A DNA stretch of 64,000 nt, from positions 992,001-1,056,000 of the forward strand of contig NW_020167530.1 of the NCBI RefSeq assembly GCF_001641265.1. Reading direction: 5' to 3'. Within the stretch, counting starts at the first letter, position 1. Every line of letters begins with the position of its first letter. The position numbers and the translations under genes are program-made. Below the pieces are notes generated by a model. That model worked only from the letters and a program-made list of their open reading frames with translations, was not told the origin of the DNA and ran no database searches. The DNA is from Pseudogymnoascus destructans. Its lineage: Eukaryota; Ascomycota; Leotiomycetes; Thelebolales; Thelebolaceae. Shown one piece after another: positions 54,607-64,000 of this stretch.

Positions 54607-56387
54607 TCACAGGACATTCGGCAGCTCACCAAGAGCACGTCGCCCTGCCGATCCTTGCGAGATCTTCCTCATTATCGAGTTTTTCGGTTCATCTTCCTGA
54701 TCGATAGCCTTTACCGATGCAGGCGTGACGACGCGCTGCCTCTTGTGCTCCGCCGCGCTAATCGCCGACGATGGCTGCGAGGCGCCAAAAGTGAAGTTGT
54801 TTCCCTCGGATAGAGTTTCTCTTGGAAGCGGGGAATCTTGGGCATTCTCTTTCCTGCTCTTGACACTTCCGGAAATACCAGATTCAGGTACTGTGGCAGG
54901 CGTGGTCTGGCCAGCTATAGTCCTGACTATTTTTGCTTCAGCAAATATATCGAGACAAAGAGTATCCAACTTACTAGACCGATGGTCATCTGGCACTTTA
55001 GATGCTTTATTTTGAGAAGTTCTGACGTCATCTGAGTCTCCTAAGACGCTCTTTTTGGTGACATTGCTTGGCTTCAGTGCTTCACAGAGGCCTTCGAAAG
55101 CACCGATACTTTCCAAGGACTGAAATCGTTGCGGCTCTGGTTTGTTGCTGGAGATAGGGTCCGTGAACTGACGACTATGACTAGCCAGCGAGACTGAACT
55201 GGAATAATCCGGCATGGACACGTCTGCCGACGATGGTTGCCGCCACTGAGTGGCTCGGCGCTCCGTGAACGGATCGAAATTGGCAGGGCGAGGGAAAACC
55301 GGCAACCCCGGAGGGAGCATCATGCCCATGGCCGGGGGAGGCCTCTGTGGCCGAGCTAAGGAAATGGACCTTCGTCGTGGAGAGTGGCTGTGAGCTTCAA
55401 CAGCGCCCTCACTGGACTTTCTTGGAACGTTACCACCTGGTAACATTCCTGCAACAAATGAAATGTGGCGCCACATTTCTGCATTTGGCCACGCAATGCT
55501 TGAAGATTCGAGAACCTCTTGAAAGGTATCAAGTCAGCCAAATGGTTGATACAAAGTGTCACTCTGTGAGACACTCATGCCACTCATGCGGGAATGATCA
55601 CGTACCCAAAGGAGCGTGCTGGAACGAAAAGGCCACAATATTCTTGATACGATCAAATGACATTGCTGGCGACTCGCGGTGTAAGCCTTCTGCAATAATG
55701 ATCTTGATTCGCCCAAGGTCGTCACCTGCATTCCAATAGTTCTGGGAAAGAAGCTCTTGGTGGAATTCAGGAAACCTCAAGGGCTCGAGATCCCCGTTCT
55801 TATTAACGTCTAGATAGTTGGCAGGGTCAGTGTGTTCATTTCAAATGTGAGGCAATGGATCTCTGTGGGAGGATGGATGGTAAGCACTCACTTATCCCCG
55901 TTTCAATGATTGTTGGCCATGGGCCGTCTCGCCCCAAATATCTGTACCTGTAGCCATCTATGTCAGTACTATTGACCTATACTCGCAACGATGTAGCTCA
56001 CCCCGCCAGTCGGCCGTCAATAAACACCCGGGCTTCAAACATGATGAGACCTGGCTCCTTGGTGAAGTTGAGCGCAAAGCGACTCGGCTCCGGTGCCTCC
56101 CATGAGTGAATCGATAGTCGAAAATTCTGGCCTTGTCCTAGAGCCGGCAGGAATGAAGTGACTGTTGGAAGCAATGGCAGAGTGCCCTGCGTTGGGAGGT
56201 ATTCTGCGTTGAGGCGGTTAGCCATATCTCCCCTTTGTGGTGGGAATGTAACATCCACGAGTAAAGATGCTATGCCATCATCTGCCTTACCTGAATCTTG
56301 GATAACATGGCACGTAGTCTTGAACTCTTGAATCGGAACCTTGGATTTGTCCGAGAACAGGAGGACGTCCCAGTTCTGGTAGCGCAT
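54607..56387 (-). CDS. unnamed fungal protein, four exons, 518 residues
   Basis: Exons 56387-56002, 55947-55892, 55809-55606 and 55517-54607 join in phase and total exactly 519 codons. The N-terminal 200 residues form a conserved-looking globular part: MRYQNWDVLLFSDKSKVPIQ, FRLSIHSWEAPEPSRF, MFEARVFIDGRLAGGYRYLG, RDGPWPTIIET, then PEFHQELLSQNYWNAGDDLG and RIKIIIAEGLHRESP. The rest is Ser/Pro-rich and probably disordered, ending KISQGSAGRRALGELPNVL. I recall similar hypothetical proteins in many Pezizomycotina but no established function. The basic tail and SPRRRS/RKSS patches suggest phosphorylation and possibly a nuclear role, which is inference. No membrane segment or catalytic motif is seen. 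Confidence 0.8.
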
Positions 56388-57155
56388 GATGTACTGTGTC
56401 CAGCAATAGAGGCACTGGTCTGAATGATGAATGCAGCTTTCCGCGATGTCTAGTCAAACAAAAAGAAGTAAAATCAAGGCTGGAAAAGTAACATAAATGG
56501 AGACGCTCATGTAACTGAAGATGGAAAAGGATATCGTCGATCAAGATGAGCCAGGTTATCGTTGAAGGCGTCACGAATTATAACTAAGGGGAAGGACGAA
56601 CGTCCCCTCGCTCCTTCCGCCTTCGTGCCAGGAGGTAAGGCGAGGAAGGAGCACTCTGACATTTGCCGTAGCAGCATATGCGTAGCTCGGTAGGATGGAA
56701 AACCCCAAGATATGAAGAGGGAATGTGTATAGCTCACGGTGATACGAAATTCAAACGTGAAAATTTACCTCCCTGGCTTCATTCGTGAATAACTAGCTTA
56801 TTGACTGTAGCCCTCGGTGATTGAACGACTTTACTTAAATTAGAATCGCTATGAACACACTAATTTACCAAGCCCAATTAAACAACCAAGACTTCTTTGA
56901 CAAGCGCTTGGCTTCAATGAAGATATTAGTTCAGTTCATCCGCGCTGGCAAACATTTCTGATGGGACAACGCTCTTCGAATCGCGATTTGCAAATTGGGG
57001 CTCTTACCGTTTCCATTCATGACAGTAACTCCAACTGCCTATTTGATACAAAGGTGCCATGGAATGCCATTCATATTTTACGTATCTCTCTCTTCAAAGC
57101 ACGTAACAAAGCCTGGTGATATTGGTAATTGGTAATTGCATTGGTGTATATACAT

Positions 57156-57757
57156 TCAGTCCCAGTCAGGTCCTAAATCACTGGTATGGGTCTCCTGCCT
57201 TTCGTGCCTGTACTGAAGTTAGTTTTTGTATTCAACATCGCATTGCACATTTGACTTACCCTAGTAACTCCTGGCCCACCGAGCTCCTTCTCCAATCCTC
57301 CTTCATACTCCTTCGGGTATGATTGCTTGTCCGGGTAAAGAACGTAAACTACTCCGCAAAGTCCAAACACTGCGGTGATGAAGCAGCCGATCTGGAAGAA
57401 GGCAGTAGCCGGTTTGGTGTGCGTATATTCCTCTGGAGAGAACAGACCGAGAATGTCATCGTCTTCATGTACTGGCTCGCCGTAGTTACGACGCTGTTGT
57501 TTATCCCACCAATCTCCATTGGGGTCGCGAAACTGGCGCTTGATAGGTGGTGGGTTCAAGTAGCCTCCGTTCTGTAGGTGAAAAATCAGTCTCAATACTA
57601 ACAATATCGTAAAACTCATCGTTTCGAGTGGACTGACCATGTTCGGATCCTCAACGTCGGCCTGGGAGAGGCATCGCTTTTGGATCGCGCTCGCAGGGTG
57701 AGCTATTTGGGCGACAGCCCCAAGGCGTTGGATGCGACCAATACGTCGTGAGAGCAT
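57156..57757 (-). CDS. NADH:ubiquinone oxidoreductase accessory subunit NDUFB8 type (complex I)
   Basis: Exons 57757-57638, 57571-57260 and 57212-57156 give 162 residues. The first intron is 66 bases and would read through in frame, adding a spurious hydrophobic stretch (VSPLETMSFTILLVL); its GTCAGT...CTACAG ends and family alignment argue for removal. The N-terminus MLSRRIGRIQRLGAVAQIAH is a mitochondrial targeting peptide. The core GGYLNPPPIKRQFRDP, DWWDKQQRRNYGEPVHEDDD and LGLFSPEEYTHTKP is diagnostic for the NDUFB8 family. It is followed by one membrane helix (about residues 97-121) and GLEKELGG. The subunit sits in the membrane arm of complex I. The last intron (57259-57213) adds a short hydrophilic C-terminus. 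Confidence 0.93.
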
Positions 57758-58128
57758 CTATTCAAGCTGTTAGCAATGGATAGCTGGATTCAATGGCGCG
57801 TCGACATACTGTTGTGGGACTGAAGGCTGTTGCGATTTGCACCTTTCTGGACTGTTCGACGAGTAGTGGTTATGTCGTCGTCCGCGATTAGCTTAGATTC
57901 GCTAAATCCCGATCTGCGGCTTACTTCATCCCCATTTAGATTTCTCTCGCGTCCATAATCGTCAAATAATCACCTTGAAGGCAACAACAACCGACATTTT
58001 GCCCTGTGCATACTCAGACTTCGCATGAAGAATATTTGAAGCCGTCTGCATTTATTGATGCCAGTTTTGGCGCTACAAATGCATGGTTCGCTCTGTACAC
58101 GGTAGTGTCGAGCGCACACCACGTAGAA

Positions 58129-61100
58129 ATGCCGGGGATCACGTCCGAGACGACGGAACATCAAGCAATTCATGGTATGCATTTCCACATCAACGAAGGT
58201 ATAATAACCACGAAGCACAAACATTTTAACAGGCTACATTAGATATTTCACCCGATGATGAAACGACGCCGAATACGAATGGACACGATGAAAGCGCTGC
58301 GAATAACGAACCACCTACCAAGAGGCGCAGAGTCAGTGAAGGCACGCCATCAAGCTTAACGCGTAAAAAGGACAACTCGCCACCTTGGAAAAAGATAGTT
58401 GCAGAAGGCCCCTCATCGTTCACTCAAGATGGAAAACGAAAATCCAGTCGGACAAACCAGTTACCTCTCACTTTACAACCTCCATCGGACAAACGCCAAA
58501 CTCGACATGCCTCGCAGACAACTTCTTTCGCGGACAAGCTCAGTAAGGGGAGGCAATCGTTGCCAGCGAATAGCAATCATGATACAAATATCTCGAATAA
58601 TAAGCTGGGAAGCTCGCTAGGGAAAGGCTACGCGCATAAATCGCCACCGAAAATGGGGTCACAACGCGCCCTGAGCGACAATGAAGGATCGCCTCCTGTC
58701 CGTGTCAAGAGAGCGTATAACAAACGAGTGCCTCAGCCTGAGGTCAGCGAGAATGAGCAGTCACCAGCTCGTGTCAAGAGACCATATAAGAAACGAGCGT
58801 CGCAACCGGAGGCCAGCGAAAATGAACAGTCGCCACCTCCCGTACGTGTCAAGAGAGCCTACAAGAAACGTATGTCCCAACCTGGGGGCAAGCCAACGAC
58901 AATACGCCGATCTGCGAGGGCGTCGGATATCCGTTCCAAGGAGACACCGAATGACGAAGATGCACCAGAAGGCTATGGCCCCGAGTCCAAGACGAAATCG
59001 CCCCGTATCCGATTTAAGGTTAAGCCGCCGACTCTGCCACACGTACACCCCGATTTAGTTCTTCGAAGACCGAAACAATATCCAACTTTTCAGGAATATG
59101 TACAAAATGCTTTCAACCAACCTATCGAGGAAGGGGGGCTCTTTTCTGCGGAAGATGATGTGGGGTATACAGATGAGATGGCATTGAGAGAAGCCAGGTT
59201 AATTCTTAGAATGGAAGACGCGGCCTTGCCGGGTGGTGTCCTAAGTGAAGAAGTTTCATCCGCATACAGGCCAGAAGAGCAAGAAAGCACCAAGCGCATA
59301 CCAAGACAGTACTCTCACCAAGACCACTTAGTCCGTGCTGTGACGGAATTCAGGATACTAATGGTTGAGGAGCACAAGAAACACAAGCGCAATGCGAAGC
59401 GCCTTGCCGAAGCTTGCAGGGATGGGTGGCATAGGAAGCAACCTAAGTCTCTCGAAGAAATGGAGGCAGAGGCGCAAAAAGCAGTCGAATTACGATATAG
59501 GTCTGTTGTGAGGGTAATGCAAATCACCTGGGACAATGTCAAGGCCGAGGTGAATAAGAGGCGTCTCAAGCAATGGGAGGCAGAGGAGCAGGTCAGAGTG
59601 CGCAAGGCTCTTAACGAAGCCGTCGACCTATCCACACAAAAGCTGGAGGCACGGCGTGCTCACCAGGACTCCGATGTACCCAGTTCTGAAGAAGAAGAAG
59701 ACGAAGATGATCATGGTCTATCGGCAGAAGATCAAGCCGGTGAAAATCACAGCGAAAGTGACAGTAATATGTCATCATCAGAGTCCGAAGCTGACGAAGA
59801 ACGCGACGTTGAAGATAAAGGGGGTGATGAGCACTTAACGCTGGAAGAATTGAAACAGAAGTACTCCAGTCTTCCGGAAACCCCTGTGAGCATGGAAGTG
59901 GACGGAGAGAACGAAGAAGGATCCGACGTATATGTATTATTAGACACGGCCAGCAATATCAACGGTGAAACCGAAGCAGATGAAACGGACGAATCAGTCG
60001 ATATGGATGACGATATGGGGTCAAGTGATGATGAACGAGACAGCGATGAGGAAGAGGAGGATGCATGGGAGGAAGACGGCGACGATCAAGGAGATGTCAG
60101 TCTCTTGGGGTTCCTTGCACCTTCGGATCTAGCAGAGATGGGCGTGGATAAAACACCATCCACGCCATCAGCTGCGGCAGAAGACGAAGGTATCCTCGAC
60201 GAGGATGATGAGGTGTCGTTAATCCCAAATGCGTCTCATCCCCAATCACCTCTTGCTCCTGCCACCGATGAGGAAGAGAAGGCGAGAGCGGAGATAGATG
60301 ACAATCCACAACACCCTCTATCCGAAGTCATGAACGTCGATGCTACCTCCGAGGCCGAAGGCGAAGTTGCCAGCGCAGATCACAGCACTCAGCTCACCCC
60401 AAGGACTTCCGTGACGAAACCATCAGATGCCGAGTCAGCTTCGTCCATAGACCAGACTAGCGGTCCAGTTACACCCAGCGTAGCCCCCCAAACACCATCG
60501 AACTTGAAAACCCCAGTGCCATTCTTACTAAGGGGAACCCTGAGAGAATATCAACACTATGGTTTAGATTGGCTTGCGGGGCTGTATGCAAATAATACGA
60601 ATGGAATTCTTGCAGATGAGATGGGTCTCGGCAAGACCATCCAAACCATCGCACTACTGGCCCATTTGGCGTGCGAGCATCATGTCTGGGGCCCTCACTT
60701 GGTTATTGTCCCGACAAGTGTCATGCTCAACTGGGAGATGGAGTTTAAGAAGTGGTGTCCTGGGTTCAAAATTCTCGCATATTACGGCACTCAAGAGGAA
60801 AGGAAACGGAAGCGTCAGGGCTGGAATGATGTGGACACATGGAATGTTTGCATCACGTCGTATCAGCTCGTCCTACAGGATCAACAGGTCTTCAAACGTC
60901 GGAAATGGCATTACATGATTCTGGATGAAGCCCATAACATCAAGAATTTCCGCTCCCAGAGGTGGCAGACCCTTCTGACGTTTAACACGCGGGCTCGGCT
61001 CCTCTTGACCGGAACTCCGCTCCAGAACAACCTCACTGAGCTTTGGTCGTTGCTCTTCTTCCTGATGCCGTCTGACGGCACGGAGCAAGGTATCGGCGGG

Positions 61101-63161
61101 TTCGCAGACCTAAAAGAGTTCTCGGAATGGTTCAAGAAACCGCAGGAGCAGATCCTTGAGAATGGGCGTGAAACAATGGATGATGAGGCTCGCGCTATCA
61201 TCACCAAGCTACACAAAGTCCTTCGCCCGTATCTTCTTAGGAGAATGAAAGCGGACGTAGAGAAGCAAATGCCAGCCAAGTATGAACATGTCGAGTACTG
61301 CCGACTATCTAGGCGGCAAAGGGAGCTATACGACGGGTTTTTGAGCAGGTCTGGTACCCGCGAAACTCTCGCCTCGGGGAACTACCTGTCGATTATCAAC
61401 TGTCTTATGCAGCTCAGAAAAGTTTGCAACCACCCGGATCTCTTTCTAGAACGGCCTATCCTAAGCTCGTTTCCTATGAAGAAGTCGGCCGTTGCTAGCT
61501 TTCAGGTCACAGACCTCATAGTCCGTCGCAAACTTCTATGGCAAGATCCGATGAGCACTGTGAGCTTGGGCTTCTTGAATCTGGTGCCTACGAGGAACGA
61601 GCATTTATCCTTGGCGGTTAACGAGCGCAGCAATATGCTGACGGCTCAGCGTGTTCTGATGGACATGCGTGAAGCTCAACGTCTCCGTGCTCAAAATGGA
61701 ATGTCAAATATGGACCCGTCGACTGTCAAATCAAATCTTGTATTCTTGGAAAGCGCATCGCGATGGAGTCGGTTTGAAGAGCTACAGCACATTGTATACC
61801 TGAATGCTCTACGGCGACAAGCAAAACCGATGTATGGCAAGGGCCTTGTCAAACGCTTTGATCTCGGGGTTAACCCTCGATTGTTCGAAAAGCGGCCCAG
61901 CCGACGAGACCGAGTGCTTGAGTGGATCTGGAAGTCGTCGAGCGTGTTGAAGGACATGGTTCTAACGCTAGAGCAACGCTCCAAGGAACTCGAACCCTAT
62001 ATCCAAAAGTTCGCATGTATCACACCTCCCATCGTTGCACCCGACGCACTCCCAGTGCTGCTCTCTCGCCGTGGTGTGGAATACTTCCAGACTGCGCCTC
62101 ACCGCGACAAGCCCGATCCTTTCCACGAAGCACGCATGCGACTCTCCGTCCAATTCCCCGACAAGCGACTTCTGCAGTACGATTGCGGAAAGCTACAAGC
62201 CCTGGACAAATTACTACGCCGGCTCCAGGCTGGCGGTCACCGCGCTCTTATCTTCACACAGATGACCAAGGTCCTCGACATTCTTGAGCAATTCCTCAAC
62301 ATCCACGGCCATCGTTATCTCCGCCTTGACGGCGCTACCAAGATCGAGCAGCGTCAGATTCTTACCGATCGCTTCAACAACGACACGCGCATCCTCGCCT
62401 TCATCCTGTCTTCTCGCTCGGGTGGTCTAGGTATCAACCTCACCGGTGCCGATACGGTCATCTTCTACGACCTCGACTGGAACCCAGCGATGGACAAGCA
62501 GTGTCAGGACCGCGCTCATCGTATCGGCCAGACGCGCGACGTGCACATCTACCGTCTCGTGAGCGAGCACACCATCGAAGCCAACATCCTGCGCAAAGCG
62601 AACCAGAAGCGCATGCTCGACGACGTCGTCATCCAAGAGGGCGCCTTTACAACAGACTACTTCACCAAGCCCGCCGAAGAAGTTGTTGCCGACACGTCTC
62701 TCCTAGGCGCCGACGCGGCCGCCAGCGCAGCTATGGACCGCGTCCTTGGTGGCCCGGATAACAGCACTAATGTGCAGCGCGTGCTTGAGGCAGCAGAAGA
62801 CACCGAGGATGTCGTTGCTGCGAAAGCCGCGGCGCAGGAGACGCAGGCCGATGTGGAGGATTTCGCTGAGAAGGCTGTCACTACTGCGCCGACGCCACGT
62901 GCCTCGGGAACAGACACGCCGATGGATGACACCGGCACACCGGCGATGGGGGCGACGCCCGCGCCGGAGATTATGGTTAATGGCGTGGTGGTGGCGGAGG
63001 AAGAGCTGGATGCGTGGGGACGCCCGGTGGGGTCGATTGATGAATATATGCTTGGGCTTATGATGGAGCTGGTGAAGGATACGCCGCTTGAACTGCCCAA
63101 GGAGAAGAGCCGTGCGAAACGAGGGAAGGAGCACCGGCAGCGTAATAGAAGGGAGAGGTAG
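58129..63161 (+). CDS. swr1: SWR1 chromatin-remodelling ATPase (Snf2 family, H2A.Z deposition)
   Basis: The large second exon (58243-63161) is open upstream without an ATG. A 46-base first exon (58129-58174, MPGITSETTEHQAIH) joins it in phase through a 68-base intron ending CTACATTAG, giving 1,654 residues. A basic disordered N-terminus has three tandem RVKRAYNKR/RVKRPYKKR-like repeats. The HSA domain follows (HQDHLVRAVTEFRILMVEEH, about 373-445), then an acidic region (about 480-660) expected to contact H2A.Z-H2B. The Snf2 motor comes next: DEMGLGKTIQT (about 807), LDEAHNIKN (about 908), LTGTPLQNNL, then a long insertion between the RecA lobes typical of SWR1/INO80. The second lobe has SGGLGINLTGAD and DRAHRIGQ (about 1437). 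Swr1 exchanges H2A for H2A.Z in nucleosomes. Confidence 0.96.
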
Positions 63162-63547
63162 AGGTTATGTATGATATATAATGTTTTGTTACGAACGGTT
63201 GTGTGATATTATAAGCGCGGGTTTCGTCCGCTGGTTGAAAGCGGGGTGTTTTCGCGAATAATGATAGATTCCCACAGGCCAGTCTGTTTATGGAGGCTGC
63301 TCTCCGGCAGGGAAGAATAGTATACTCTAGTATGTATCATAGAAAAGGTAGTAGAAAAGATCTCAAAAAAAGAATAAACAACTATGTTCCAGCTTTCCCG
63401 TGGATCTCTCATCGTGAATATAATATAAAATGATTCCTTACAACTCAACATGAGCTATATATATATTCTTACTTGGTACGTTTATGATAGACCTCCAACT
63501 AACATTAGGAGTAATGTTCATAATTTTAAATGGTGACGTCCTGAAGT
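63162..63547. other. intergenic region between convergent genes
   Basis: About 390 AT-rich bases (ATATAATATAAAATG, TATATATATATTC) between the swr1 stop and the end of the minus-strand gene. They contain presumed polyadenylation signals and no gene. Confidence 0.5.
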
Positions 63548-63934
63548 TTACCCATGGAGAACAGCTTTATCACCCGTAGTCCACTGACTCTTCAGTTCCC
63601 ATCTTTTAATCTTCCACAACCCATCCCCCCCATCCCTAACAAGATCAATATCATACAAGCTCCCCACCGTATACGACGTATTCTCCATCTTAACCGCATC
63701 CTCCGTCCTCGCATGATACGATAGCGCATGCGCAGTCATCTTCGCCGTATCCGCGCCATCCTCTAGCTCAACGCGGATATTACTCGTGATGTGCGTAGTA
63801 GTCAGTGCGAAGACCTTGTCAAAGAACTCGTTGATCGTGGGCCAGCCTGAGATAGTGGCAGGGCCAATGATTATAGTCATGTCTTCGTTCTTCAAGCATG
63901 CTGACTCGAAAAGGTTGCGGTTGTTGCTGTCCAT
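63548..63934 (-). CDS. SnoaL-like (NTF2-fold) domain protein, 5' part unresolved
   Basis: The visible frame starts at MDSNNRNLFESACLKNED, but the same frame is open upstream (REAVAVLG), so the true start probably lies in an earlier exon, perhaps beyond the right edge. The sequence fits the SnoaL_4 pattern of a cone-shaped NTF2 fold: NLFESACLKNEDMTIIIGP, EFFDKVFALTTTHITSNIRV, DGADTAKMTAHALSYHAR, GSLYDIDLVRDGGDGLWKIK and RWELKSQWTTGDKAVLHG. Such proteins include polyketide cyclases, hydratases and many of unknown function. The conserved W-K-I-K-R-W end is complete, so the C-terminus is at 63548. No catalytic assignment is possible. Confidence 0.75.
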   Translation of the reverse strand: MDSNNRNLFESACLKNEDMTIIIGPATISGWPTINEFFDKVFALTTTHITSNIRVELEDGADTAKMTAHALSYHARTEDAVKMENTSYTVGSLYDIDLVRDGGDGLWKIKRWELKSQWTTGDKAVLHG

Positions 63935-64000
63935 GCCGAGGACAGCGACGGCTTCTCGGGGGTGTGGGAAGGGGGAGTGTCTAGTGTCTCTGCTATGTCT

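Overview
The window reads as the nuclear genome of a filamentous ascomycete (Pezizomycotina). The evidence is short GT-AG introns of about 50-110 bases, a group III hybrid histidine kinase with HAMP repeats, a TmpA/TmpL-type adenylation-oxidoreductase fusion, a fungal UNC13/DUF810 protein, the SWR1 ATPase, and transposons carrying CA-to-TA mutations of the RIP type. I cannot name the species. I see no rRNA, tRNA, CRISPR or telomere.

The layout is two gene-bearing flanks around a transposon block of about 24 kb. Left flank (1-25.4 kb): an IZH3/AdipoR-like membrane protein cut by the left edge (minus), a THO complex subunit 5 homologue (plus), a possible 75-residue gene, about 3 kb of microsatellites (3.7-6.0 kb), a membrane GT2-like glycosyltransferase (plus), a TmpL-like gene (minus), a HOG-pathway hybrid histidine kinase (minus) and an UNC13-like C2/MHD protein (minus) with an apparent frameshift in a homopolymer.

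Transposon block (25.4-49.2 kb): lower GC, full of stop codons, and nested several layers deep. It holds two pogo/Fot1-like remnants, a hAT element, three Ty3/Gypsy chromodomain-type copies, a Ty1/Copia fragment, a Mutator-like element with a 9-bp target duplication, and seven solo-type LTRs, most with readable 5-bp target duplications. Two structures stand out. One is a 1,219-bp near-identical inverted duplication around a 508-bp spacer (45.3-48.3 kb). The other is a GC-rich, intron-bearing, cysteine-motif gene running antisense between the pol gene and the 3' LTR of one Gypsy element (28.1-29.0 kb).

Right flank (49.2-64 kb): a simple-repeat-rich interval, then a SCOC-type short coiled-coil protein (plus), an unnamed fungal protein of 518 residues (minus), the NDUFB8-type complex I subunit (minus), the SWR1 chromatin remodeller (plus) and a SnoaL-like protein at the right edge (minus).

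The host genes are unrelated housekeeping and signalling functions: mRNA export, complex I, H2A.Z deposition, osmosensing, exocytosis and redox. They do not form a biosynthetic cluster. The most informative content is the architecture and relative age of the nested mobile elements.
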